From Leifsonia soli (lineage in GTDB: Bacteria > Actinomycetota > Actinomycetes > Actinomycetales > Microbacteriaceae): a stretch of DNA of 64,000 bases. Positions 53,672-62,878 of the stretch are shown here, one piece after another. The stretch's first letter is position 1; each line of letters starts with the position of its first letter. The stretch covers positions 248,001 through 312,000 of the forward strand of contig NZ_JACCBJ010000001.1 of the NCBI RefSeq assembly GCF_013408745.1. Reading direction: 5' to 3'. Made by a program: the position numbers and the translations under genes. The notes under the pieces are model-generated. The model worked only from the letters and a program-made list of their open reading frames with translations, ran no database searches and was not told where the DNA came from.

Positions 53672-55204
53672 TCAGTGCGCGACCACCGGCTCCGGCACGT
53701 CGGCCGAGTCGCTGCTGCCCGCGCCGCCCGCGGCCGGGGTCGCCGTAGCCGACCGCCGGCGGTACAGGAAGGCGGTCAGCACCGCGCCGAAGGCGAAGAA
53801 CCCGGCGCCCCACCAGTACGCCGTCGCGTAGCTGTGCACGGCGGCCTCCGCCATCACCTGCGGGGTCGGCGGCAGGTGCGAGGCCACGTAGTCGGTCGCT
53901 GCCGTCGCGGCGAGCGTGTTCAGCAGCGCCGTTCCGATGGAGCCGCCGACCTGCTGGCTGGTGTTCACCATCGCCGAGGCGACACCCGCGTAGTGGCGGT
54001 CGACGCCGAGCGTGGCGGTCTGGATCGCAGCAGGCATCGTCGAGCCCATCCCGAAGCCGAGGATCATCAGCGGCGGGAGCAGGTCGGCCGCGTAGTTCGC
54101 GGTGACGCCGAGGTGCGTGAGGTACACCATCCCGCTCGCGGCGATGGTCATGCCGATCGGCACCATGACCTTCGGGCCGAACCGCGGCACGAAGATGTTC
54201 GTCGACAGCTGGGCGGCGAGCACCAGCATCACGATCATGGGCAGGAAGCCGAGGCCGGTCTGGATGGGCGTGAACTTCAGCGTCGCCTGCAGGTAGTAGG
54301 TGACGAACAGGAAGATGCCGAACATCCCGGCGCCGGCGATCAGGATCGCACTGTACGAGGCGGCGCGGTTGCGGTGCAGCACGATGGGGAGCGGCAGGAG
54401 CGGATGGGTCGCCCGGCGCTGCCAGAGGACGAACGCCACGAGCAGCACGGCCGCCGCGGCGAGGAAGCCCCACGACAGCGGCGAGTCCCAGCCGTCGGAC
54501 TCGGCGTTGGAGAAGCCGTAGACGAGGGAGAACAGGGCGGCCGAGACGAGGATGGTGCCCGGCACGTCGAGCTTCGGACGCGGGCCGGTGCGCGGCGCGG
54601 TCGTGACGAAGACGACGGCTCCCGCAACGGCGACGAGCGCGATGACGACGTTGATGTAGAGGTTCCAGCGCCAGTCCAGCTGCTCGGTGAGCACGCCGCC
54701 GAGGAGCAGGCCGACGGCGCCGCCCGCTCCCGCGATCGCGCCGAAGATGCCGAACGCGCGGGCGCGCTCCTTCGGCACGGTGAACGTCGTGGTGAGCACC
54801 GCCAGGGCGGTGGGGGCGAGCAGCGCTCCGAACGCTCCCTGCAGGGCTCTGGCGCCCACGAGCAGCCCGAAGGTGCCGGCCGCGCCGCCGAGAGCCGAGG
54901 CGCCCGCGAAGCCGATCAGGCCGATGATGAACGCGCGTTTGCGGCCGATGAGGTCGGAGATGCGCCCGCCGAACAGCAGGAGGCTGCCGAAGGCGAGCGA
55001 GTACGCGGTGACGACCCACTGGCGGTCCGCATTGGAGAACCCGAGGTCCGCCTGTGCGGAGGGGAGCGCGATGTTCACGACCGTCGAGTCGAGGACCACC
55101 ATGAGCTGGGCGAGAGCGACCGTGACCAGCGTCCACCAGCGGCGGGTGGAGGGGGCCGGCGCCGCCGGAGAGGACGGCGAGAGGGAGGGGGAGGTCTGTG
55201 GCAT
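53672..55204 (-). CDS. MFS drug exporter, DHA2 (14-span) family
   Basis: The 510-residue transporter has motif A GRISDLIGRKRAFIIG after span 2 and the motif C-like GALLAPTALAVL region; hydrophobicity gives 14 spans, as in EmrB/QacA. It exports drugs by proton antiport. TATGCT lies 7 nt before the ATG at 55204, so I prefer this start to ATG 55216 or TTG 55228. The divergent TetR gene probably represses it. Confidence 0.88.
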   Translation of the reverse strand: MPQTSPSLSPSSPAAPAPSTRRWWTLVTVALAQLMVVLDSTVVNIALPSAQADLGFSNADRQWVVTAYSLAFGSLLLFGGRISDLIGRKRAFIIGLIGFAGASALGGAAGTFGLLVGARALQGAFGALLAPTALAVLTTTFTVPKERARAFGIFGAIAGAGGAVGLLLGGVLTEQLDWRWNLYINVVIALVAVAGAVVFVTTAPRTGPRPKLDVPGTILVSAALFSLVYGFSNAESDGWDSPLSWGFLAAAAVLLVAFVLWQRRATHPLLPLPIVLHRNRAASYSAILIAGAGMFGIFLFVTYYLQATLKFTPIQTGLGFLPMIVMLVLAAQLSTNIFVPRFGPKVMVPIGMTIAASGMVYLTHLGVTANYAADLLPPLMILGFGMGSTMPAAIQTATLGVDRHYAGVASAMVNTSQQVGGSIGTALLNTLAATAATDYVASHLPPTPQVMAEAAVHSYATAYWWGAGFFAFGAVLTAFLYRRRSATATPAAGGAGSSDSADVPEPVVAH

Positions 55205-55275
55205 GGAGGACAGCATATACGAAACCAACTAGTTCCGGATCTCTTTTGTTCAGAAATTCATCTACACTGTCATCG
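55205..55275. promoter_or_regulatory. divergent MFS/TetR promoter region
   Basis: The gap holds leftward TATGCT (55212-55217) and rightward TACACT (55263-55268), each about 7 nt from a start codon. Between them AACCAACTAGTTCC, with the palindromic core AACTAGTT, is the best operator candidate for the TetR protein. Confidence 0.45.
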
Positions 55276-55905
55276 ATGGAAACTTCAGCCCCCGCGACGA
55301 AGCTCGGGCGCAAGCGGGACCACTCGCGCGACCCGGAGATCCTCGACGCCGCCCTCGACGTGCTCGCCGAGGTCGGCTACGACCGCATGACGATGGACAT
55401 GGTCGCCGCCCGCGCCAAGGCGGGCAAGGCGACTATGTACCGCCGCTGGTCGTCGAAGGCCGACCTGGTGATCGAGGCGGTCGCGTGCATGAAGAAGGTG
55501 GATGTCGACGCGGCGTCCCTGCCCGACACCGGCACGCTCCGCGGCGACCTGGTCGCCATGATGAAGCCGCACACGATCGTCGACGCGGAGAAGAAGCTCC
55601 AGGTGATGGCCGGCCTGGTGTCGATGCTCGCGCAGAGCCCGGAGTTCGCCGACGCCGTGAACGCGGCCATCGTCGAGCCGCGCGCCTCGATCAACCGCAT
55701 CTTCCTGCAGCGCGCCGTCGACCGCGGCGAGATCCCCGCCGACGTGGACATCGAGCAGCTGGCCATCCTGGCCCCCTCGATGGCCGCCTATCGCGTGCTG
55801 GTGCTCCGCAAGCCCGTGGATCGGGCGTTCCTGCTCCGCGTGCTCGACGACATCCTGCTTCCGGCGGTCGGCATCCGGGCGACGGCGGAGGCTGGCGGGC
55901 GCTGA
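55276..55905 (+). CDS. TetR family transcriptional regulator
   Basis: The 209-residue protein has an N-terminal helix-turn-helix (EILDAALDVLAEVGYDRMTM, then ARAKAGKATMYRRWSSKADL) and a C-terminal domain of the TetR_C type. It is divergent from the MFS exporter and likely senses its substrates. The ATG is 7 nt after TACACT. Confidence 0.88.
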   Translation: METSAPATKLGRKRDHSRDPEILDAALDVLAEVGYDRMTMDMVAARAKAGKATMYRRWSSKADLVIEAVACMKKVDVDAASLPDTGTLRGDLVAMMKPHTIVDAEKKLQVMAGLVSMLAQSPEFADAVNAAIVEPRASINRIFLQRAVDRGEIPADVDIEQLAILAPSMAAYRVLVLRKPVDRAFLLRVLDDILLPAVGIRATAEAGGR

Positions 55906-55956
55906 CCCACGACGCGCTGGACGGGGTGCGCTCAGCTCCACTGCTAGGTTGTGGTC

Positions 55957-56502
55957 ATGCGAGCACGTGCCCTTGTCACCGTTGTAGCAGCCGCCGTTCT
56001 CCTGGTCACCGCCGGATGCAGCGCCACGACCTCGGGCGCGACCGGGTCGTCCATGCCGCCGGTCGCATCGACGGCGACGGCGACGGACCTTCCGACCGCC
56101 ACGGGTGCGCCGTCAGCGCTGCCCGAGTGCGCAGCGATGGTCGACGAAGCGACGCAAGCAGACCTGACGGCGATGGGACTGGCCTTGAATCCGTCGTGGC
56201 TGGCTGAGACGCCGCTGGCGACGAACGGGTTCGGTCATGGTGAGCTCGCTGCTGCCGTCCACCCCGAGGTCACATGCGCATGGCTCAGCCCCCGCGGGCC
56301 GAGCGACGGCGGCATCATCACGAGTATCGCGCGCGTGCCGGCGGGTCAGGAGAAGGCGATAACGGCTCTCGCGGCCCAGTACACCGACGCGGAACAGCAT
56401 CGTTCGGCCGCAGTCGGATCGGAGTTCGTCGTTGGGACGGTGTGGCTGGACAACCGCCTGGCGGACAGGTACCTCGAGCAGGTCGAGGCCATCGCTTCTT
56501 AG
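55957..56502 (+). CDS. putative lipoprotein
   Basis: The 181-residue protein has a signal peptide with lipobox VTAGC near residue 23, a Ser/Thr/Ala-rich linker and a domain containing two cysteines (PECAAMVDEAT and VTCAWLSPRG), which resembles DUF3558-type lipoproteins. TAGGTT lies 6 nt before the ATG, supporting a leaderless start; GTG 55951 would fall within that spacer. Confidence 0.75.
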   Translation: MRARALVTVVAAAVLLVTAGCSATTSGATGSSMPPVASTATATDLPTATGAPSALPECAAMVDEATQADLTAMGLALNPSWLAETPLATNGFGHGELAAAVHPEVTCAWLSPRGPSDGGIITSIARVPAGQEKAITALAAQYTDAEQHRSAAVGSEFVVGTVWLDNRLADRYLEQVEAIAS

Positions 56503-56520
56503 ACCGGAGAAGCAACCTCG

Positions 56521-56739
56521 CTACGACGCCTGCTGCCGCATCACCTGGCGAAGCGCCCGGCGCAACTCCGCCTCGATGACGCGCGCCTGCTGCGCGGTCA
56601 CGCCCTCGTTATGCGCGCGTCGCTCGGAGCCCGCGCAGCGGTCGCCCGACCCCGTGAAGTGGATCGCCGTGCGGCCGTCCGCGAGCACGGGATGCTGCTC
56701 GCCGCAGTGTGCGCATTCCCTGAACGTGAACGAGGTCAT
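56521..56739 (-). CDS. small protein with CxxC-type zinc ribbon
   Basis: The 72-residue protein has CAHCGEQHPV near the N terminus and a further cysteine at GDRCAGS, plus a His, so a zinc site is possible. The C-terminal half is a basic helix (ARVIEAELRRALRQVMRQQ). No family is recognised. It converges on the lipoprotein gene. Confidence 0.55.
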   Translation of the reverse strand: MTSFTFRECAHCGEQHPVLADGRTAIHFTGSGDRCAGSERRAHNEGVTAQQARVIEAELRRALRQVMRQQAS

Positions 56740-56840
56740 GAGACCAGGCTACGAAGGCGGTATTTCGGCGGCGTTGCGCGTTGAAGAAGAGACGATGACA
56801 CCGTGAAGGATCTAGCCTCCCTTCTCCTTCTCATTCACAG

Positions 56841-56860
56841 CTCAACGATATATCGTTGAG
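56841..56860. promoter_or_regulatory. PadR operator
   Basis: CTCAACGATA/TATCGTTGAG is a perfect 20-bp palindrome, 27 bp before the PadR start codon. Its AT-rich centre (ATATAT) fits the known PadR site style and could double as the -10. Confidence 0.75.
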
Positions 56861-56887
56861 TATCGCTACCTGATCAGGGAGGCTCTC

Positions 56888-57445
56888 ATGTCCACCTCAT
56901 TCCCCACCGGCGGGTTCGGCGCCCGCATGGACCCGGACGCCATGTGGCAGGCGTTCGAACAGCTGCGGTCGACGTTCGAGAAGAAGGTCGGCACCCGCAT
57001 GGGCCGCGGCGACGTCCGCGCGGCCGTCCTCTCGCTGCTGAGCGAGAAGCCGATGCACGGCTACCAGATCATCCGCGAGATCGAGGAGCGCAGCGGCGGC
57101 AGCTGGAAGCCGAGCGCCGGGTCCGTCTACCCGACCCTGCAGCTGCTCGCCGACGAAGGGCTCATCTCGGCCGAGGAGTCGAACGGGCGCAAGACATACG
57201 CGCTGACCGAGGCGGGGCGCGAGGTCGCCGCGGCCGAAGCGTCCACCCCGTGGCAGACCGGCGCGAGCGACTCCGGAGCAACGACCGGAGAACGTCGCGG
57301 AGCCAACCTCCCGAAGGCCGGCGCCGAACTCGCGCAGGCGGCAGCGCAGGTGCACCGCAGCGGAACGCCCGAGCAGGTCCAGGAGGCCGCCGCCGTGCTC
57401 GACGAGGCACGGCGGAAGCTGTACGCGATCCTCGCCCAGGGCTGA
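56888..57445 (+). CDS. PadR family transcriptional regulator
   Basis: The 185-residue protein has the PadR winged helix (VRAAVLSLLSEKPMHGYQIIREIEERSGGSWKPS in part, GSVYPTLQLLADEGLI) starting near residue 38 and a long helical C terminus. GGGAGG lies before the ATG. The perfect palindrome upstream suggests self-repression, and the ABC1 kinase gene 5 bp downstream shares its message. Confidence 0.88.
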   Translation: MSTSFPTGGFGARMDPDAMWQAFEQLRSTFEKKVGTRMGRGDVRAAVLSLLSEKPMHGYQIIREIEERSGGSWKPSAGSVYPTLQLLADEGLISAEESNGRKTYALTEAGREVAAAEASTPWQTGASDSGATTGERRGANLPKAGAELAQAAAQVHRSGTPEQVQEAAAVLDEARRKLYAILAQG

Positions 57446-57450
57446 CGGGA

Positions 57451-59169
<1,719 letters not shown>

Positions 59170-59207
59170 GCCGGAATACTGCCTGGTGAGCTTGCGTTTC
59201 ACCCTGC

Positions 59208-59582
59208 ATGGCAACCACAGAGATCACGTCGACCAACCACGACCAGGCCGTCGCCGACGGCATCGTGCTGCTCGACTTCTGGGCCGACTGGTGCGGCCCA
59301 TGTCACATGTTCGCCCCCATCTTCGAGAAGGCGTCCGAGCAGCACTCCGACATCACGTTCGGCAAGATCGACACCGAGGCCCAGCAGGCGCTCGCCGCGT
59401 CCTACGGTATCCAGTCCATCCCGACCCTCGTCGCGTACCGCGACGGCATCCCGCTGTTCTCGCAGGCCGGTGCCCTCCCGGGCGAGGCCGTCGAGAACCT
59501 CATCGAGCAGATCCGCGCCCTCGACATGACCGAGGTGCGCAAGCAGTACGACGAGCTGAAGGCGGCGCAGCAGCAGAGCTGA
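59208..59582 (+). CDS. thioredoxin
   Basis: The 124-residue protein has the active site WCGPC with Cys29 and Cys32, preceded by LLDFWADW, and the cis-proline in SIPTLVAY. It reduces protein disulfides in the cytoplasm. A helical C-terminal tail of about 15 residues is added. It is a secondary thioredoxin; no trxB lies near. Confidence 0.92.
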   Translation: MATTEITSTNHDQAVADGIVLLDFWADWCGPCHMFAPIFEKASEQHSDITFGKIDTEAQQALAASYGIQSIPTLVAYRDGIPLFSQAGALPGEAVENLIEQIRALDMTEVRKQYDELKAAQQQS

Positions 59583-59600
59583 GCGCAGCGATAGCACCAG

Positions 59601-59633
59601 GGCGCGGCCCCGTCCCCCGACGGGCGCCGCGCC
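59601..59633 (+). terminator. terminator after the thioredoxin gene
   Basis: GGCGCGGC and GCCGCGCC form a perfect 8-bp stem around a 17-base loop that contains CGTC/GACG as an inner stem; TTCGTCGT follows. Confidence 0.7.
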
Positions 59634-59669
59634 TTCGTCGTATCGGCACCGTCCCTCGCCCGCCGGGGC

Positions 59670-59855
59670 GGAAACGGAGGCGATTCGCGCCGAACGGGCA
59701 GGGATCGCCTCCGTCTCCGGCTCGGCGGCGGCGTGTCGGGCGGGAGGTCCTCCGTTTCGCGCCCGGGCGGAACCGGAGGAGATACGGCACGACGCGCCGC
59801 GTGTCGACCGGAAACGGAGGCTCGAGCGACGTGGGATGGCCGGGTGCCCTCCGTC
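59670..59855. repeat. intergenic GGAGG/CCTCC stem-loop cluster, locus 2
   Basis: GGAAACGGAGGCGAT (59670-59684) pairs with ATCGCCTCCGTCTCC (59704-59718) at 14 of 15 positions. TCCTCCGTTTCG (near 59748) pairs with CGGAACCGGAGGA (near 59768), and a further GGAAACGGAGG (59810-59820) pairs with CCTCCGT near 59848. Both unit and order copy the cluster at 39173-39385. It fills the gap between convergent genes. Confidence 0.65.
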
Positions 59856-59862
59856 ACGGGAG

Positions 59863-59990
59863 TCACCCCGCGGCGGACTCCCGCCCCCACTCCTCGATCT
59901 CGCGCGACAGGAGGGCAAGAGGGCCAGCACACGCCAGCCGTCCGTGCGAACGTCGGCGGCGCCGATCTGGGGTGCGGTGTCGTCGCTCAC
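59863..59990 (-). pseudogene. mini-gene frameshifted by an 8-bp duplication
   Basis: A GTG at 59990 overlaps the upstream stop as GTGA, the usual coupling in this operon, and encodes MSDDTAPQIGAADVRTDGW and on. At 59909-59924 the unit GCCCTCTT/GCCCTCCT (coding strand) is duplicated. Removing one copy joins the frame to LSREIEEWGRESAAG and a stop, giving a 39-residue protein. As it stands the frame runs on without a sensible end. The family is unknown. Confidence 0.5.
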
Positions 59991-60142
59991 CGCTGCGCCG
60001 TGTCGGCCGACGGCTCGTCCGTGGACGCGCCCCGCGCATCCCGGATGCCGTCCGCCACCCCACGGCGGACTGCCCAGTACAGCGCATACAGAGCAGCGCC
60101 GGAGAGAACCACGGTCAGGGCGAGAGCGCTGAACGGATCCAC
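59987..60142 (-). CDS. small single-span membrane protein
   Basis: The 51-residue protein begins at a GTG one base after the upstream stop, with GGAGAG 6-8 nt before it. It has one hydrophobic helix (ALALTVVLSGAALYALYWAV) and a charged, disordered tail. It is the second gene of a small leftward operon. Function unknown. Confidence 0.6.
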   Translation of the reverse strand: MDPFSALALTVVLSGAALYALYWAVRRGVADGIRDARGASTDEPSADTAQR

Positions 60143-60143
60143 G

Positions 60144-60452
60144 TCAGCTCTCCGGGACGCCGGTTTCGTCGGCTTCCACATCCGCGCGCATCCCGAGCAG
60201 TCCGGCGATGTACGCCATCACGACCGAGGCGGCGATCAGGGCGATCCCGAGCGGCAGCAGCGTCTGTCGGATGAGGTCGAGCACCACACTCAAGGCCGTG
60301 AGCATCCCCTGGTCGACACGGGTCGATGCATTCACCTGCACGGTCAGCGCGTAGCCGACCTGCGGCAGCAGCAGGTTCAACAGCAGGCCCGCCACAGCGA
60401 GGCCGATGCCCCACCACAGCACCACCTTCGGTCGCAGCTTGGATTCGGTCAC
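60144..60452 (-). CDS. two-span membrane protein
   Basis: The 102-residue protein has two long hydrophobic helices (VVLWWGIGLAVAGLLLNLLL and LLPLGIALIAASVVMAYIAG) joined by a polar loop of about 40 residues. AAGGGGGA stands 6-9 nt before the GTG. A TAGTCT box at 60485-60490 would give a 26-nt leader. Unknown family; it leads the three-gene leftward operon. Confidence 0.65.
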   Translation of the reverse strand: MTESKLRPKVVLWWGIGLAVAGLLLNLLLPQVGYALTVQVNASTRVDQGMLTALSVVLDLIRQTLLPLGIALIAASVVMAYIAGLLGMRADVEADETGVPES

Positions 60453-60531
60453 GAGCGTCCCCCTTCGTCGCGGTGTCCACGTCGAGACTAGCGGGCCACG
60501 CCGATCCGGGGAGAGCGCACGGACGGCCGGG

Positions 60532-60960
60532 CTAGTCCGTCGCGTCCGCCGAACTGCTCCCGCGGACGACGAGCTCCGGCTGGTACAGCACATGGCGCGG
60601 CTCGCGGTCCGGGTCCTGCGCCTCCTCGATGAGGATCTCGACCCCTGTCCGCCCGATCAGCGCGCTGGGCTGCCGGATCGAGGTGAGGGGAACGACGGAC
60701 GCGCTGGCGAACATGATGTCGTCGTAGCCGACGAGCGAGATGTCCTCGGGGATGCGGATCCGGCCGTTGATGAACAGTCCCTGCAGCAGGCCGACGGCGA
60801 CGAGGTCGTTGGCGGCGAACACCGCGTCCGGGCGGCGGTTCGCGCCGCGCTGGACCAGCTCTTCGCCGGCCCGGCGTCCTTCGAGCACGGTCAGCGCGTC
60901 GACAGGGACGATTTCGAGGGAGACACCGGGGTGCTTCTCCACCTCCCGGCGCGCCGAACT
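60532..60960 (-). pseudogene. N-terminally truncated LacI family regulator
   Basis: The reading frame matches the C-terminal half of a LacI effector-binding domain: PDAVFAANDLVAVGLLQGLF, IPEDISLVGYDDI, PLTSIRQPSALIG and VVRGSSS at the end. The DNA-binding head and the first half of the sensor domain are missing; homology stops near 60960, where the frame turns into unrelated Trp/Gly/Arg-rich sequence. A deletion or rearrangement has removed the 5' part. Confidence 0.75.
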
Positions 60961-61057
60961 CGGCCCCCACCACGTCACCCAGTTCACCCGCCTCCACCCC
61001 CTCCGCCCCACCCACACCGACACCGACGCCTGACCACCCCGCACGCCACCTCCCCGC

Positions 61058-61120
61058 GTGAGATTTGCGCCAAATCGCGGTAATGCGGCGCCCAAAACCG
61101 CGATTTGGCGCAAATCTCAC
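61058..61120. repeat. perfect 24-bp inverted repeat
   Basis: Arms 61058-61081 and 61097-61120 are perfectly complementary around a 15-nt loop. Each arm contains a small palindrome of the ATTTGCGCCAAAT type, a variant of the ATTCGT-N-ACGAAT family at 35263-35400. It lies next to the truncated lacI. Confidence 0.85.
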
Positions 61121-61146
61121 ACCCCGCGAAGGGGACAGGGGCCGCA

Positions 61147-61201
61147 CATTCGTGCCGAATGTGCGCTTTGCGCGCCGCATTCCGCACATTCGGCACGAAT
61201 G
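61147..61201. repeat. perfect 19-bp inverted repeat
   Basis: Arms 61147-61165 and 61183-61201 match perfectly around 17 nt. Each arm includes ATTCGTGCCGAAT or its complement, the same variant as at 35283. Confidence 0.85.
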
Positions 61202-61325
61202 CCGCGGGGGTCAGGGGAGGCGGTAGGTCGTGCCTGCTCCGTCGGTGGAAGGGGTCCGGATCTCCGACGCACGTGGGCAGATGTCCGACGCGGCCGGGAG
61301 GCGACCCGCCGAGGGCCGGGGCGGC
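61202..61325. other. possible gene remnant region
   Basis: No intact gene. Reading leftward, a frame ending at 61211 gives EIRTPSTDGAGTTYRLP and a stop, which resembles the C terminus of a secreted or carbohydrate-active enzyme, but the evidence is too thin for a call. Confidence 0.25.
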
Positions 61326-61520
61326 TCAGTCGTCCGGGGTGAAGATCGCCTCGATCGGGCGGTCGAAGAGGCGCGCGATGCGGAAGGCGAGGGGGAGGGA
61401 CGGGTCGTACCTCCCGGTTTCGAGGGCGTTCACCGTCTGGCGCGAGACGCCGAGCCTCTCCGCGAGCGCGCCCTGCGAGAGGGCGTGCTCCTCGCGCAGG
61501 CTGCGCAGGGTGTTCTTCAT
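61326..61520 (-). CDS. XRE family transcriptional regulator (YozG-like)
   Basis: The 64-residue protein is nearly all helix-turn-helix: LRSLREEHALSQGALAERLGVSRQTVNALETGRYDPS in outline, ending LFDRPIEAIFTPDD. This compact type normally follows a DUF2178-like membrane protein, as here, with a 4-bp ATGA overlap. It likely represses this pair through the TGTCAAGT sites upstream. Confidence 0.88.
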   Translation of the reverse strand: MKNTLRSLREEHALSQGALAERLGVSRQTVNALETGRYDPSLPLAFRIARLFDRPIEAIFTPDD

Positions 61521-61930
61521 CGCAGCTTGAGCACGATGGTCGCGATCAGCCAGGTCAGCATCCCTGCGCCGTAGAGCCACCATCCGGCTCCGGGGATGCT
61601 CAGCCCGGCGATGTCGAGGAACCCGGCGACCACCGCGAGCAGCATCGTCACGACGAAGCCGACAGCGAGACCCTTGAGCGTCTGCACCGTCTCGTACTCG
61701 TCGGACCGCACGACGTAGCGGATGAGCACCCCGGCCACCAGGACCACCGGAACAACGGGCGCCAGCGCCCAGGCGAACCGGATCGGGTCGTCGCCGTCGA
61801 GGCCGCCCCAGAGCAGGGAGGCGCACAGGACGAGAACGTACGCGAGCATGCCGGCGCCGAACTGCACGGCGAAACGCTGCGTCCGCCGTCGTTCGCTCGG
61901 GCCGGTCCGGGTGTCAAGTTCACTTGTCAT
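61517..61930 (-). CDS. four-span membrane protein paired with XRE regulator
   Basis: The 137-residue protein has four hydrophobic helices (AVQFGAGMLAYVLVLCASLL, PVVPVVLVAGVLIRYVV, LAVGFVVTMLLAVVAG, WWLYGAGMLTWLIATIV) and the SDEYE motif typical of DUF2178-like partners. The ATG at 61930 is 6 nt after a CAGGCT box, so the transcript is probably leaderless; GTG 61936 is an alternative. Its function is unknown. Confidence 0.78.
   Translation of the reverse strand: MTSELDTRTGPSERRRTQRFAVQFGAGMLAYVLVLCASLLWGGLDGDDPIRFAWALAPVVPVVLVAGVLIRYVVRSDEYETVQTLKGLAVGFVVTMLLAVVAGFLDIAGLSIPGAGWWLYGAGMLTWLIATIVLKLR
61912..61929. promoter_or_regulatory. XRE operator 1 over the start codon
   Basis: TGTCAAGT-TC-ACTTGTCA is an 18-bp palindrome with one mismatch that covers the first codons of the membrane-protein gene. 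Confidence 0.55.
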
Positions 61931-61936
61931 ACCCAC

Positions 61937-61965
61937 AGCCTGCCCGACGGCCGCCCGGCTGTCAA
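61937..61965 (-). promoter_or_regulatory. promoter of the XRE module
   Basis: Reading leftward, a consensus TTGACA (61960-61965) and CAGGCT (61937-61942) are 17 bp apart. Confidence 0.65.
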
Positions 61966-61977
61966 GTGTGCTTTACA
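61960..61977. promoter_or_regulatory. XRE operator 2 over the -35 element
   Basis: TGTCAAGT-GT-GCTTTACA shares the left half with operator 1 and contains the -35. The two sites start 48 bp apart. Confidence 0.55.
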
Positions 61978-61978
61978 G

Positions 61979-62272
61979 TCAGCGCGGGGTGTACTCGTAC
62001 ACGACGGCGGACCAGTGGTCGCCGAGCTCGTCCCACGACTCGGGGCCGTGGAACGCCAGCCGGTACTGCAGGTTGAGGAGCGGGCCGAGCACGTCGAGCA
62101 CGTCCGGCTGGAACGGGGTGCCGGCCGGGAAACCGAGGCCGAAGCTGTGGATGATGCTGTCGTCCGCCGCGCGCAGCCACACGCCCCAGCCCTGCGCGAC
62201 CGGCGTCGCGACCACACGGAAGACGTGCGCCGGGTCGTAGTCGTGGGGGAGGGCGTCGGGCAGCTCGCTCAT
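61979..62272 (-). CDS. hypothetical protein
   Basis: The 97-residue protein has no signal or membrane segment. It is rich in aromatic residues (WGVWLRAADDS, FHGPESWDELGDHWSAVVYEY), suggesting a compact alpha/beta fold. I do not recognise the family. It is divergent from the MarR module and stops 2 bp from the XRE operator. Confidence 0.6.
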   Translation of the reverse strand: MSELPDALPHDYDPAHVFRVVATPVAQGWGVWLRAADDSIIHSFGLGFPAGTPFQPDVLDVLGPLLNLQYRLAFHGPESWDELGDHWSAVVYEYTPR

Positions 62273-62332
62273 GGTGCAACGGTACAAGGCGCGCGCGAGG
62301 TCGGGAACAAATCCGCCCGGGGTGCGGTTGAT

Positions 62333-62342
62333 TGACATGTCA
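62333..62342. promoter_or_regulatory. candidate MarR operator
   Basis: TGACATGTCA is a perfect palindrome within TTGACATGTCAG, matching the usual MarR site style. It lies 35 bp before the marR start. Confidence 0.5.
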
Positions 62343-62377
62343 GCTATCCGGCTGGCGCGATCGAGAACGAGGACCGC

Positions 62378-62878
62378 ATGAGCCCCACACAGACCCCGGA
62401 GCGACTCACCGACCGTGAACTCGCGGTGTGGCGGTCGCTGCTCGACACCACCGGCGAGCTGCGCCGGCTGCTGTCCTCCGAGCTGAACCGGGTGGAGCTC
62501 TCGCCCGGCGACTACGCCGTCCTGCTGGCCCTCACCGAGGCGCCCGACCGCACATTGCGGTCGTCCGAACTGGCCGACGCGATCGACTGGGAGCGCAGCC
62601 GGGTCTCGCACCACCTCGGGCGCATGGAGAAGCGCGGCCTCATCCGCCGCACCGAATGTCCCGGCGACAACCGTGGCGCGCTGGTCGTTCTCACCGAGGA
62701 CGGCTACGAGGCGATCCGGCGGGCCTCCGGACCGCACCTGCGGGCCGTGAAGCGGCTCTTCGCCGACGCGCTCCGCCCCGACCAGCTCGACGCCCTCGCC
62801 GGGGCGCTCGAGAGCATCCAGAACCATCTCGACCGCACAGCGGCCGACCCGGACTCGACGGAAGGACACCGCCCATGA
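62378..62878 (+). CDS. MarR family transcriptional regulator
   Basis: The 166-residue protein has the MarR winged helix (LRSSELADAIDWERSRVSHHLGRMEKRGLI in part) and the wing RRTECPGDNRGALVVLTEDG. It overlaps the reductase gene by 4 bp, so the regulator and two redox enzymes form one operon. It probably senses a quinone, aldehyde or related electrophile, by analogy only. Confidence 0.87.
   Translation: MSPTQTPERLTDRELAVWRSLLDTTGELRRLLSSELNRVELSPGDYAVLLALTEAPDRTLRSSELADAIDWERSRVSHHLGRMEKRGLIRRTECPGDNRGALVVLTEDGYEAIRRASGPHLRAVKRLFADALRPDQLDALAGALESIQNHLDRTAADPDSTEGHRP

Noticed and set aside
61211..61320. Fragment of a glycoside hydrolase gene
   Set aside because: Only about 17 plausible residues (EIRTPSTDGAGTTYRLP) and no motif; noted as a possible remnant only.
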